From Cudoniella acicularis (lineage: Eukaryota > Ascomycota > Leotiomycetes > Helotiales > Helotiaceae): a stretch of DNA of 39,714 nt. Positions within the stretch are counted from its first letter, which is position 1. Each line of letters begins with the position of its first letter. Positions 10,964 through 22,389 of the stretch are shown in pieces. Under the pieces are notes generated by a model. That model was not told where the DNA came from, searched no databases, and saw only the letters and a program-made list of their open reading frames with translations. The stretch covers positions 1-39,714 of the forward strand of contig JAAMPI010000392.1 in the NCBI GenBank assembly GCA_013054445.1, given 5' to 3'. The position numbers and the translations under genes are program-made.

Positions 10964-12865
10964 ATGTCCTCAGTCTACTACGAAAATCTCGACCGCGACA
11001 GGCGAGCTATTCGAATCCTCAAATTATTACCCGGGTCATGGCCCACGCGCATTCACTGTCAACTGAAGCGGGTCCTCTTAACTGATACTGTCGTGTATGA
11101 GGCTGTGTCGTACGCATGGGGAGATCCAAATAATACGAAAACCGTGTTAGTAGAAGGTATAGAAATGCAGGTACCTTGTAACCTGGAGACATGCTTGCAG
11201 CATCTACGCAAGCCCAACGAGGCGCTTCAGCTCTGGGTAGATGCCCTCTGCATAAATCAGCAAGACCTGAGAGAAAAAGAATGTCAAATTGGCATGATGG
11301 GGGAAATATTTCGACGTTGTACTTCAGCGTATATCTGGCTAGGCGTTCCAACAACAATAGGTATTAGAACCACTTGCATCGAAGCTTGATAAAACATATC
11401 ATAACACGAAATTATAGAATCCTCTTCCAAATTTCATTTAGAATTGAAGGAAATAAGCAAGGAGACGATCAAACATCAAATCGACCCGTTCACCATCATC
11501 TATCACTTTGCCGGGAACCAGCATCTTCACGAACTCTCTTGTTTTCGAAGCGAGCCTTCTAAGGAACATTTTCTGTTTTGTGAAGATCGTACTTTCAAGA
11601 GAATCTGGGAATCCTTCAAGGATGCCCTCCAAAAACCTTGGTGGTCGAGATTTTGGTGCGTGCAAGAATGCCTTTTGCCTTCTTCGGCCGTGGTAGTGTT
11701 GGGCCAATGGAGAGTACCGTGGAAAACACTCAAAATCTGCCAGATGAACTATGAACGCCATATTACAAGTTGCTGTGCGGAACTCTCCGGGCTGATGCCA
11801 GTGGAGTATATATTCTATCCTGATATGACAGTCGTTAAAGCTCAGCTGGATTCAAGCCATATGTCCTGTATATTTTCAGATATATCCTCGAACCTGGACC
11901 TACTGTTACGAAGTTTCCGATACAAGGCTTGTCAGGATCCACGCGATAAGGTTTACGGTATTCTAGGTCTTATCGATCGATCGAAGTACTTCGATCTCGT
12001 AATAGACTATTCATTGAGCACTACAGTCGTATATATTAATGCTATGAGTGCTATGCTACTCGATGGTAGTGGAGATCTGCGCTGTTTAACTGGTCTTGGA
12101 TTCAATTCTCACGAGTATGACTTGCCGTCATGGGTCCGCAATTTTGGAGCGTGTCCAGATCTTGGATCCGTAAGCCATGAATTGACGAGATATCAGTCAT
12201 ATATTCTTTACAACGCATCAAATTCTACGAATTATATACCTGTCATTCGGAACAAAACTCTTCTCTGCTTAAGCGGCAATCTTATAGACAAGATTCACCG
12301 AGTCGGCAAGTCTATTGAGCATCGAAGCTGGCAACATATCCATAACGTGCTTCAGAATTGGTCCGTCTTGGCTGAAGTTCATATTCCAACAGACATGTCA
12401 AGTGATTATTTCTACGAATCGAAAGTCAATGCCTTTTGGCGCACAATCGTGGGAGACATGTTATTTGAGAGTGAACAATTATTAAGGAGGACAAACACAG
12501 AGGACTTGGAAGCACTCAGACTCTGGATACCGAAGATGGTAATGTCTATGAAAACAGGAGTCGAGCCTCCTTTGGAGGCGTGGCTGACGACGATGATTTC
12601 TTTTACGTATGGACGCGCACTGTTCTTGACCGAAAAAGGGCATCTCGGTCTATGCTATCCCGACTGTCGGCCCGGCGATGAGTTATGGGCCCTTCACGGA
12701 GGAAGAGTTCCATTTATTCTTATGCCGAAACACCACTTGCGTGAAGGAAGTATGCAGAACGATCACCAGTACAAGTTTATGGGAGAAGGCTATTTGCACG
12801 GTTTCATGGACGGAGAAATATTGCAAGATTCTTTCTCCCAGACTGAGGAAGTAACTCTTTGGTAA
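10964..12865 (+). CDS. HET-domain protein, intact
   Basis: Exon 1 10964-11360 and exon 2 11442-12865, with an 81-nt intron (GTATTA...ATTTAG); the phase-1 join gives 606 aa. I use the ATG at 10964 (MSSVYYENLDRD) because the frame upstream only offers GTG. HET domain (PF06985) blocks are complete: YEAVSYAWG at 45-53, LWVDALCINQQDLREKE at about 90-106, QIGMMGEIFRRCTSAYIWLG at 108-127. After the intron come PWWSRFWCVQECLLPSSAVV, then DPRDKVYGILGLI. The C-terminal part, with FLTEKGHLGLCYPDCRPGDE, has the form usual in HET-6-type proteins. Family role: cytoplasmic trigger of incompatibility-type cell death, or an unknown innate response. No lesion is visible, unlike the other HET genes in the window. 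Confidence 0.9.
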
Positions 12866-13584
12866 CCTTATGAGCTGTAATATGATCAAGTAATTCAATC
12901 GTCAATCAAATTCACTAACCTATATACCCATTGCTTAACATTATTATTTAAATGCTTTATCAGAAATATATCTAATCATAGGTCTACCGACCACAGCCAC
13001 CACCTAAAGGTGGTAGGTTTTTTTTAATTAGTCGCCACGTGACTGGATCGTATGAACTCGATACGTGCGTCGACTGGGATAGATATTGTCAAGGGACGAG
13101 AAGGAAGCAAAGCTTAGGTCGAGTATAAATAACTCATGACTCTTGATTATTAAGGAAGCAGGTCTGAAGCCTTGATATAGAGCAGTGGGACCCCTACCAC
13201 GCTAGCGATCGCATCACGTGACTGGATTTCCCTTGACAAATATAATACCATAGGACTTTTGGAGGAGGAGGAGAGATGCAAGAGGCCCGCCTCCCCGGAG
13301 GAGTCAATCTCCGGCCTGCCCCGCTAATATCCATCTTATATTTAATTATTATATAACTTATACTTTATTATTTTAATACGAGCTAACCTTAAGAAAAGCT
13401 ATATATAATAAGCTCCTTATATATATATAAATCTCGTTTATTTCCTTTTTTCCCCCTTTTTTCTTCTTAGCTTTAAATCTTCGAATAAATGCATTCTCTT
13501 ATAAGATTAGGATATTAAGTTATACTCTAACTTCTATTTGTGCTTACGTCTTATATGTGCCGTTATAATTCTAATTCAATTTAT
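12866..13584. other. AT-rich spacer between two convergent HET genes
   Basis: Separates the 3' ends of the plus-strand and minus-strand HET genes. It holds a short hairpin-forming sequence, ACCACCTAAAGGTGGT (about 13001-13016), followed by a T run, and a GGAGGAGGAGGAG run near 13260. 13340-13580 is strongly AT-rich. No coding signal. Confidence 0.5.
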
Positions 13585-15713
13585 TTAAATAAGTATAAAC
13601 TCTTGCTGAGGACTGTCTAGTACCTTAAATGCTGGAACTAGACCAGATATAGTGAAGCTGCCAATCCTCTGGAATACCCGCTGACTCTCCACGACTGTTT
13701 CGCAAAGTATTAAGCCCCGACTCCAAGAAGTATTGTCTTGCTCCCACTTAATGATTGGAAACGAATACATCTCCTTTTCCAAAGCATCCCAACTAATAAC
13801 GGTACGCTGGCATGTGCTAAAATCTCCACTAAGCAGAGCATAGCAAGTGAGACCATCTAAGTAGGACATCGCTATCTCTCCACTTTTGGTGTTTTCGTCA
13901 AACTCCACCGCGGTCCAATTATCCTTTTTGGGACTACCCGTCGAGTCATCAGTCGAGCCTTGGATGAAGTCGAATGACCCATCATTCTTTTCGACAGTCA
14001 AATGTCCTTCGATGCAGCCAACCCGAGTTAGATGTCCGGAGAGTTTTAGCCATCCACTTTTGAGATCACTCCCATCGGTCGGACCAACGCGCACCATCTG
14101 TATATCCCGTATATTGCATACCACCTTAACAACCCCATTTTCAGCGAACTCTGGGGTGTGATTAAAAGCCACGGGGCCCTCCATCGAGGTCCAGGACCAC
14201 GAGGGGGCTCGAGAAGCCGCTGGCCGGTACGACCATCGATCCCTTAGAGATACCCAGCTTAGGGATTGGGGCAGCTTGGAGTGCCAATGCCCCGCTAGGC
14301 AATCATCGTTGGGTATAGCTTCCTGAAAGTGCTGCAGGATTCCAGTAAATGCAATTATGCGGTCTGATGGGAAAGTGAGCTTGCAAGACGTATAAGTCTT
14401 TACCAACGAGTCCCAGCGGTTATAGACGAAGCTCAGCTTTCCCCACCTTGTCTCCTTGTTTATGGAGGATTTATCTTGTTTCTCGAGCCAGTCTACAGAT
14501 AGCAAGGCTTCAGGAAGTCCTCTGGGATAGGATTCACAAGCTTCGCGCTCGCAGCACTCCCACCAGAGCTGGTTCTTGGTTAGGAGCAAGTTGCGGGGGG
14601 CGAGCCATATCTCCTGGACTACCCAAGCGCGTTGGCGTAACGGCGCCCGTTCGACTTCGTCTTCGTACATTGCCCCATTGATAAGGTAGTATTTGCGAAT
14701 CTCTTGGCTGGTCCAGCGTGTAGACACCTCCAAAGGTCGGATTTTTTGCACGTCTCGGCGCAAGAAACTGGGCTGTGTACTCTCAGCGGAAGCTGCAGCG
14801 GCAATATTGAGAGCCGAGTTTTGATAAACGTCTTTCATCGTCAATGCTTCGTGTTGCCAATCATCCCAGGAATCTTGCACGATACACAAGCTATCGATCC
14901 AGATATGCCGTAATCCTAATCCAATACATATAGCTATCACTTCCCGGTAGGTATTGGGAAGCTCACCAATATTAATATTGGCTCGGAGCTTGTCGAGATT
15001 TGTCGTTTCTAACTTCAGGCGCTTTGATTTGCCCCAACAATGTGATAAAGTGGCGTACAAATCGATAGAAGGCTCTTGATGCGCAATGACGACTCTTGCA
15101 TGATCGGAACTCAAGATCTCGATTAGCCTCGTAGGGCGGAAGTCGGACTGACGTTCCCCACAACGGTGACCACTGCTGCAGTCTGAAAGCCACGACTGGG
15201 CTAGGTCGAGCAGCTCGGGATCATCTAAGCTCGGTGGTGGTTCAGACTGGGTAATACTGTCTTCAACATCTGTAGGACCGTCAGTGGAAAGCATGTAGAT
15301 CTCACAAATCGAGTCTCCCTACCAACTGCTGGCTGAAGATAGAAAACCCACATGGGCACTTCTGGCATTCCAAAGCCATCCTCGACATTTTCCACGCTGT
15401 CTGACTGGCTACCATCTGATGGCTCTTCGTCCATCATTTCGATCTCTTCCTCTGATGGCGCCGCGTCAATGGTCAGCTTGAACCAGCCTGTCTGACGCCC
15501 AGACAACGGGGTCAGATACCAAGTCGCCTGGAAAATAACGCTTGAATCGAGAGATTCGAATGCATCACTCCTAGCGATGATACCACATATGTAGCAACCA
15601 TCGTTTGCTGCCCGAATCAGGTCTGAGGCTGACGTGTGGTGCGGGTTTTCCTGCCTTAGGGACTGCGGACCGACGAGAATACCCTCGCAGCGAGAGCAGA
15701 GGCGAGAAGACAT
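13585..15713 (-). CDS. HET-domain protein, one apparent frame break
   Basis: Starts MSSRLCSRCEGILVGPQS at 15713. It carries the cysteine-bearing N-terminal block seen in many HET proteins (CSRCEG, then GCYICGIIARS). The second part holds the HET domain (PF06985): YATLSHCWG, then LRHIWIDSLCIVQDSWDDWQ, then MKDVYQNSALNIAAAAS, and later RQRAWVVQEIWLAPRNLLL and FPSDRIIAFTGI. Total about 710 aa. The two parts are in different frames. Coding clearly runs to VFYLQPAVG (near 15325) and resumes as GDSICEIYMLSTDGP just after TTGGTAGGGA. No convincing intron of normal size links them (a GTGCCC...GGTAG intron would be only 41 nt and remove conserved-looking residues). A one- or two-base indel at about 15317-15326 is the simplest reading, as mutation or sequence error. 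It has a different subfamily pattern from the HET gene at 10964. Confidence 0.8.
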
Positions 15714-15838
15714 CTAAAGTTACGCAAGAGAAAGAACTTCTTGCTGCTACGATTATATCCTTATTGGTGGTGGACAGGCGGGATCGTTTGCTTCTTGGAA
15801 TGGAGTGAAAAGAAGTACTCCTGCCGCTGAGGACCGGG

Positions 15839-16279
15839 GTGCTTAGTCACCAAAATTTGGTACAACTCCAGACACCAATCGCCGGCCGCATATCTGAGTT
15901 CATACCATTCCTGCCCTTCATACCCGGAGAACAAGCGGTAGTAGTTCACAAGTCCCTCCTCGAGCTCAATAGCAGCATTCGCAAAATGATAAGCCTCCCC
16001 AAAGGCCCGAACGAGAGACTTCTCGGTAGAGTTGAAGTTTATTTGCAGAATTATACCCCGATCTACTCTACAACTGCCAGAGAATAGTATAACAAGGACC
16101 AGGGAGCGCGAAATCTGAACCGCGGGGTACAGAAAATTAATGAAAGACTCGTGGAGGAATATCTGGACATTTTTGAAGAGATTACAGAGCATAGTGGCGA
16201 AGTGGATTTTTTTGTAGACGTTATTGGGGAGGAAATTATAACGACTCTGTTATCGACTGTGGAATCCGAAGAGCTCTAA
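15839..16279 (+). other. possible coding relic, unidentified
   Basis: One frame is open from 15839 to 16279 apart from a single TAG at 16085-16087. The part after the TAG reads VQKINERLVEEYLDIFEEIT, then GEVDFFVDVIGEEIITTLLS, an acidic, helix-like sequence that looks protein-derived. The opposite strand is also open over 16192-15761 (WYELRYAAGDWCLELYQIL), so the true coding strand is uncertain. It lies upstream of the minus-strand HET gene. No family recognised. Confidence 0.25.
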
Positions 16280-17101
16280 TAACCTACCTTAGGTATATAT
16301 TGCGAAGAGCCAGAGGTTTGTGTACGCAAATTATCTCATATCTTCGAGGGAAGAGGGGGGATCAGCAGCTAGACATTCTCTTTCTTAGTTAAGATCTTAG
16401 TCTGAATTTGAAGCTCCGAATATTAAACAAATCTGGAATGGTCCCTCGTGCGTCGCCTGTACTTCTACTTCCAAGTTCCAATTTCTAATTATTTCTGTTG
16501 CGATTGGGTCTAGGACTCGTTCCAGGTTACGCTTTGGCCCAGGGCCACGCCCATATTAAAAGGCTCTGGCAGCCCACCTGTAAATTAGTGGTCGACTTCT
16601 CCATGATGGAATACACTCTTTTGACCCGAATAGCTTGATATGGCAACATGAGCAAAAGCGATGTGAGGTCACGTGAGTCAGAGAGTTCGAATTGGGCTCC
16701 TTAACAATCCTTGCACCATCGTCTAATTTTAGCTAGGATAGCAGTAACTGTAGCCGAGGAGTCGAAAGCGGCCCCCGCTCAATCTCGCCTAGGTTCACAT
16801 CCATACTCACTCGTACTCATCACCTTAGCTCACCCAGTAATGCCAATAAAGCAGCCTTGCTCACCTTTCCCAACCGAAACAGATTTTCTTCATGTCAGGG
16901 TTGGCGTGTGACAATTAGCTGTTGTTGCCCCGGATATTCTGCCGGCTGATTAAAAATGTAAGCACTAACTTTCTCTTGTATATTGTTTGATGTAAATCTA
17001 ACTCAATTCAACATTTCCCGTTTGAGATTGAGCCATCCCCACACATCATCCATCACTGCGAGCTCATATGTGGAAACACTAATTATCTGAAAGTCACTAT
17101 C
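16280..17101. other. intergenic, promoter side of the monooxygenase
   Basis: No coding signal found. A GTCACGTGAG motif at about 16668 contains a CACGTG E-box-like core. The last 100 bases are the 5' leader of the gene at 17102. Confidence 0.4.
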
Positions 17102-18984
17102 ATGGAAGCCTCAAGGTGCGAAAATAACTTCGAAGTCTTAATCGTCGGAGCAGGTATGTCGACACCTTGAGAGGACATAATTAGAGCATAAAATACCAAC
17201 ATCTTACATAGGCATATCTGGCATCATCGCAGCCCAACGTTATCTCGAAGCACACCCAAATTGCAATTTAGCAATACTCGAAAAAGATTCCTGCGTCGGC
17301 GGCGTTTTTAGTAAACGTGAGAAAATCGTCACATAGGATAATCTGTTGTGCCACATGTTGACTGCAGAATAGGGAGATTATACAACGAATTTTGGACGCA
17401 ATGGACCGTTGGACTTGCGGAGTATTCCGATATGCCAATGGAACAACCTCCAGAGGAAGATTGCAACTATGACTGTTTCAAAGCGAAATATACGACGGCA
17501 TATCTTGAGAAATATGTCGATTTGAAACATTGTTCAGGCCGTTCTCTGCGTGATAGAATCCGGTTCGGGATCCAAGTCCAGTCTATTGAAAAAGTTGAAG
17601 GGAAATGGATCCTCTCTTGTACAGATTCTAGCAACAAACAAGTGGTATTTAGAGCAGCAAAATTAATGATCGCGAATGGTGAGAACTCCCTCCCAAACAT
17701 GCTAGACCTACCGGGGAAAGAGACTTTTGGAGGGACAATACTGCATTCTGAAGCCTTCGGGAAGTCGCAAGTCTTGTCGGACGAAACCATCAAACACATC
17801 GCTGTTATGGGGGCAGGAAAATCAGCCGCAGATATGATATATGAAGCCGTGAAGGCTGGAAAATCAGTCTCCTGGATCATTCGCAATACTGGTGCTGGGG
17901 CCGGGTTTTTTGCGCCGATCGATTTGAAAACTCCGTATAAAAATGGGGTTGAGGCTGCGCAAACACGCATTATGTCGATGTTGCAACCTTCATTGTTGAA
18001 TTCGGATAATTGGTTCACTTGGTTCTTGCATAGTACGAGTGTTGGTGTGGGAATTGTGAAGTGGATATTCTCGGCGCTGGATAAGGAGGTTCGGAAACGT
18101 GCTGACTATAAAGGGAGAAAAAGCACAAAGGGCTTTGAGAAACTGGAATATGAAATTGAGTAAGAAATACTCACCGCAGATCAAGTAGAGTGGTAGCTAA
18201 ATCTCCTTAGGATTTTCTGGCAAAACAATACTGGTGGTGCACTCCACCACGACGACTTCTGGCCTCTTGTAGCCGAGCACATCACCATCTACCGCGACGG
18301 TATAAAATCACTCGGCAACAAGACAATATACCTCAACGGCGGGATGCATTTTCCCTGCGATGCTCTCCTCTGTGGAACAGGATGGAAACCCGGTATTGAA
18401 TTCTTCAACTCCAAAACCCTCCTGGAACTCGGTCTTCCTCACCTCCAAAAAGACGAACCATACGAAGTAACCGCCAAATGGGAAAAGCTTATCCTCGAAG
18501 CCGATGAAAGCGTAGTAAAAAAAGTTCCCTTTGCTAGCAAATCCACCCATTCATTCCCACAAACATCTCCAAACAACGCCGTATCGGTTATACAACAGCA
18601 TTGCTCCTCTAAACGATGATTCAATCCTTTTCATGAATCATATCACAGCAGGGAATAAATTTTTCGCTGCAGAAGCACAGGCTATCTGGGCTGTGGCTTA
18701 TTTTGATGGAAATGTTGTTTTGCCTTCAGTTGAGGAGAGGGAGAAGCAGGTTGCGGCTTGGATTGCGTGGTGTAGACGACGGTATCTGTCGAATGGGGAG
18801 AGAGGGAATTTTGCGGCTTTTGATAGTGTACCTTATGTTGATAGATTGTTGAAGGATGTTGGTGCGACGGCTCAGAGGAAGGGGTGGTGGAGAGATCTTT
18901 TTGAGCCGTTTGTGACTGCTGATTTGGGGAGGGCGTGGGGGGGCGTATCTTGAAAAGTATGGATGCAAATTAGCAAGTGATTGA
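17102..18984 (+). CDS. FAD/NADPH flavin monooxygenase, two 1-bp frame breaks
   Basis: Exons 17102-17153, 17212-17316, 17373-18159 and 18211-18984; introns of 58, 56 and 51 nt. Features in order: FAD-binding VLIVGAGISGIIAAQRYLE, the NADPH Rossmann motif AVMGAGKSAADMIYEAVKAG, and the late ALLCGTGWKPG motif of FMO-like enzymes (microsomal FMO/Baeyer-Villiger superfamily). These insert one O2 atom into small organic substrates; the substrate is unknown. Exon 4 is broken twice. The A7 run at 18517-18523 shifts VVKK out of frame with FPLLANPPIHSH and TPYRLYNSIAP. The G7 run at 18937-18943 shifts RAWG away from AYLEKYGCKLASD (stop 18982-18984). Removing one base from each run gives one 571-aa protein of normal form. 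Either both are homopolymer sequence errors or the gene is a recent pseudogene. No other biosynthetic genes adjoin it. Confidence 0.8.
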
Positions 18985-19035
18985 GAGATTATGTGTCTAT
19001 GGAAGAACGATATGACCAGTGTGAGAAATTGTTAG

Positions 19036-19071
19036 ATTAGATTAGATTAATGGCCATTAATCTAATCTAAT
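19036..19071. repeat. perfect 36-bp palindrome
   Basis: The two 18-bp arms meet at GG|CC in AATGGCCATT and consist mostly of GATTA repeats (left arm TAGATTAGATTAATGG preceded by AT). It starts about 50 bp after the rebuilt stop of the monooxygenase and just before the end of the NB-ARC relic. It can form a cruciform in DNA or a hairpin in the 3' UTR. Function unknown. Confidence 0.85.
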
Positions 19072-19099
19072 TGTGAGACGTTGGTAGGCAAAGAAGTCA

Positions 19100-19801
19100 C
19101 GTGTCAGGAAGAAGAAATTCAGTTACAGAACTAATCTCTGGCCCGTCCTGCCATTTTGTGTCAAAGACGCTCTCGTTATCGGCATTGTCGAGGATCATAA
19201 GTCACCGCCCATAAGCCTCCCTATATAGCCAGCTAAACACCAGTTACAGCACGTTGACCATCGTGGCATTCCGTCCGGGCAGCCGAACTGTGTCCGCGAT
19301 GTTCTTGTATACCGCTTCGAACCTCGCCGTATTGCTCACATACACCCAGAACACCCATGTCTATGGTGACCGTTCTCGAACGTAATAGGAGTATTCGATA
19401 GCAAGCTGAGATTTTCTAGGGTGGGCCTTTAGCAGAGTATCCCAAAACTATATTCTAGATACTTACCCTACGCCGCCCAGGCCAACAAGCGCTACGCGGC
19501 CACCTGTTTAAGAGTATTGCTGGTCAATATAGGCGAGGGCGTCGTCACGATCAACAAAGTCAGGATCTCGTCGGAAGTGAATGGTGAAGGGCCTCGGCGG
19601 GATTCACGGAGTTTTTGCTAGGCGTAGTGTTAGCTCGACAGACTCTAAGACCGGTTAGTAAGGCTCAATAAACTAACATTCACCAGATACAGTGCTTCTA
19701 TCATAGACATTTTCGTGAACGACACTGGCAAATGCTTGGGCACCGTTCGTTACGGACGTGCCACTGATGTATAGGTGGTTAGGCAGCGGAGCGCTCGACA
19801 T
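19100..19801 (-). pseudogene. NB-ARC (NLR-type) gene relic
   Basis: On the minus strand, after an ATG at 19801 (MSSAPLPNHLYISGTSVTNG), a likely intron and a coding block follow: FTIHFRRDPDFVDRDDALAY, then IDQQYS*TGG and the Walker A motif RVALVGLGGVGK (about 19500-19465). A GTAAGT intron splits the P-loop, then KSQLAIEYSYYVRERSP, TWVFWVYVSNTARFEAVYKN and LMILDNADNESVFD. This is the NB-ARC ATPase of fungal STAND/NLR proteins that usually carry TPR repeats. Stops replace Trp (TAG before TWVF; TGA in GR*LMI) and Gln (TAA twice). The repeat domain is missing; the relic fades before 19085. Probably RIP-inactivated and truncated. Confidence 0.75.
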
Positions 19802-20144
19802 TGGTGCTTGCGTTGCTAATACCGCTGAATTATCGGATCAGGCTCGTCGAGAAACGAGGAATCTGTCTATCTGCGTCGCTGTCGCGAGTTGATTTTGTTG
19901 TAAATGCCTCCGCTGTGAAGGGAGATGGTAATCGATGGACAGCTGCGGACCTCGCCATGGCTCGTCGTAAGGTCGACCTGAGGTTGAGGCATTGGCTTAG
20001 TTCCCCTCGCAAGTGTGGCTAAAGGCTGCTAATTGCCTATGCACTCAAGGGTGTCTGGTCCGCTATTTTTTGCCGCTACGAAAAGCCTCTCTGGTCTTTA
20101 AGAAGTGCCTGATTTCCTCCTTGTCCAAAATATCATCCTCGTAA

Positions 20145-21196
20145 TGGCTGACGGTCTTAGTGTTTCCACATCAGTTGTAGGCATTGCCGCTATAGTTGTT
20201 TAGAGTGTATAGTTCCTTTCTACAACGATTGATATTACCAAAGGCACGCCTAACACCATCTGGAACATAAAACTCGATCTACAAGCAGTCGAACCTGTCC
20301 TTCGTAGTTTGGATACGACGTATAGAAGCGATGCCACACACGTCATCCTTAGTGCTAAGGTCGAGTCTGCCGTGGAGAACTATAGTAGAGCATATACCGC
20401 CTTTCAAACCTTACTCGGTCACTAGATAAGGCGTTCTACTAAAGATAAAACATTCTAGATAGATAAATAGAGAGTAGGTCTCTTCGGGCAGGAGAGGATC
20501 AAGACATTTAAGGGACAGCTAAACGACTATAAGAGTACTTTGAATATCGCGCTGTCAACGGCCGCCATATACGTGTCTTCGCCCGGGTTCAAATATGACT
20601 TATTTATTATAACAGCTGGCTGACGGACATCCATAACATCACAACGACCAGCCAAACAGGGTATACTAAAAGAAATTAAGGATATAATGCTAAAGCAGAA
20701 TAAGACTATCCTTTAGAAAGAAATCACCCGAGCAGACAACCAAAGGATGGAAATAGAAAGCGCTCTATAGCAACTCTTAGTCGGTGACGGCATATAGCTT
20801 ACCGAGGAGTCAGAACAGAGCAGACAGGGACTCCTATAGGAGATTCGGCGACAGTAGGCCTCTAACGATACGTTTCGGAAGATGTGTGAGGAAGCAATTT
20901 CGAGAACGGTCTATGAGCGTATAAGGCAGAAGATCAAGGGTGTCAAAGCGACTGATCATAGTTCTGCCCTTACGGGCTTTATTAACACGTCGGGAGAAGA
21001 GTCAAAGATTGACTAGGATATTTCTGACATTACTGCAGTAGCCGGAGCTTTGCAGGTGCTGGAGTCATTAAGAACCTGGATTTTAAAGATTTGCGCCCGA
21101 CTGCGCCCGCTGATCACTTGGGCCAGGAGGGTAGTAAAATCCAAGCTTCGTTGGGATGTTCAGAGCGTGATTTTGAGACGTGTCCAAACCTCAATT
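20145..21196 (+). pseudogene. fungal NLR N-terminal (PF17111-like) relic, RIP-damaged
   Basis: MADGLSVSTSVVGIAAIVV followed by FLSTTIDITKGTPNTIWNIK, AVEPVLRSLDTTYR, AYTAFQTLLGH, VGLFGQERIKTFKGQLNDYK, CEEAISRTVYERIRQKIKG and ALTGFINTSGEESKID. This is the helical domain named after the azaphilone-cluster protein L N-terminus, which also forms the N-terminus of many fungal NLR-like proteins. At least eleven in-frame TAG codons occur, each where Gln (CAG/CAA) or Trp (TGG) is expected (for example VVQSVQF, GHWIRR, TFWIDKWRV, LLQEI). That is CpA-to-TpA change on one or other strand, the classic RIP outcome. An intron (GTGTCT...AACAG near 20570-20620) and small frameshifts are also present. The end drifts into AGVIKNLDFKDLRPTAP near 21060-21110. 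Confidence 0.75.
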
Positions 21197-21718
21197 ATGG
21201 TACAGAACCTACTTCAGGGAATGAAAGGGTTGGATAAGACGTACGAGCAGGCGATAAAAATAATTGAAGGCCAGGAGGAAGGCTATCGGGAACTTGCGAA
21301 ACGGGTCCTAGCCTAGGTTACCCGTGCTAAGAGAGCACCCCACACCGCAGAGGTGCAACACGCCCTTGCTGTTAATGTGGCAATGGCGGAACTGGATGAA
21401 GACTTCCTTCCCGAAGTTGAAATCCTTGGTTCTGTATGCGCCGGGCTGCCGAGGGTAGTAGAGTATCAAGTAAGTGTCCCTTCTAAATATTATCTTTATT
21501 TACACTTACACTTATAGCTACTCTGTCACCTGAGTCTGAAACTAGGCCTAAAAGAGTACAACGAAAGTTGGAAGACAGTTGAAATTGTACGTAAAAGGAA
21601 GGTCAGGTTTGAAGCAGAGACTGAAGGAGAGACTGAAGATAGTAGTGGGCCAGTTTTGAGAAGTGGGAGACTAAGTAAGAAGACGAAGAAGGCAAAGAAT
21701 GCAGAGACAACTCTGTAA
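21197..21718 (+). pseudogene. NACHT helical/winged-helix relic with short basic 3' exon
   Basis: Reads GLDKTYEQAIKIIEGQEEGY, then RELAKRVLA*VTRAKRAPHT, AEVQHALAVNVAMAELDEDF and LPEVEILGSVCAGL. This is the segment that follows the ATPase core in fungal NACHT-ankyrin proteins. The TAG at 21314-21316 replaces the usual Trp. After VEYQ a GTAAGT donor at 21470 and a TTATAG acceptor ending at 21517 (48-nt intron, phase 0) lead to a second open exon, 21518-21718, with WKTVEIVRKRKVRFEAETEG and RSGRLSKKTKKAKNAETTL. No ankyrin repeats follow. It is adjacent to the PF17111-like relic, and the two may be pieces of one gene or a chance fusion. Confidence 0.6.
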
Positions 21719-22072
21719 AATATATATATATCTAGCGTCGAATCGAACTTAAACACATTGCACTGTGATATCGATAGCGAGTTCAAACACAGATCGATGT
21801 CGCCATACTAATGTAATTCGAATTCTGCAGACCAGAGTTGAGGTAGGTGTTGCTGTAGAGCGATAGGAAGGAAAATCGTTGAGATGGAGGTTGGGATTGT
21901 GGTATAGTGGAGGTGGGCTATCGATTTTTTTGATACGAGGATTACAGCGTTGTTTATGGTGCAATTGTTGACTTTCTGCTTTCCTCAACCCCCCTGTTTG
22001 TTGGTAAATGAAGGATGTTGCACTTCAAGTGATATCAAACTTCAATAACGCTTCATAGAAAGATGATTTTTA
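21719..22072. other. spacer 3' of the NACHT-WD40 gene
   Basis: Contains a short TA repeat after the relic stop and no coding signal. The NACHT-WD40 gene ends at 22073 on the other strand. Confidence 0.4.
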
Positions 22073-22389
22073 CTATCCTAGTACTTCGTTAGTCTCGGGT
22101 CTGATATTGTCAAATGATATCCGAAACGACTCACTAAGTGGGATGGAGTGTAGGTTAAAGTCTAGAAAAGTCATCCGGCCTGACGTATGCCCTAAGGCAA
22201 GGATGTTATCTTGGACGGGCAAAGAGTTCGCTCGATAATCAGGAGGAAGCCAAAGAACATTCTCCTCGTTGTAAGTAACCCAATGCTGATCGACGTAAAG
22301 ATAAGATGACGACTTCAACTCGGGTTGACGCCCGCAGAGTGTGGAAAGATTCAGTTCTAATATGCCTCGATTTGTTATGAGATGTGACC

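Noticed and set aside
11444..12865. Separate gene starting at 11444
   Set aside because: The start codon is TTG; the frame joins in phase to exon 1 across an 81-nt intron, completing one HET protein.
17102..18984. Secondary-metabolite cluster around the monooxygenase
   Set aside because: Neighbours are HET and NLR relics; no synthase, transporter or regulator gene is in the window.
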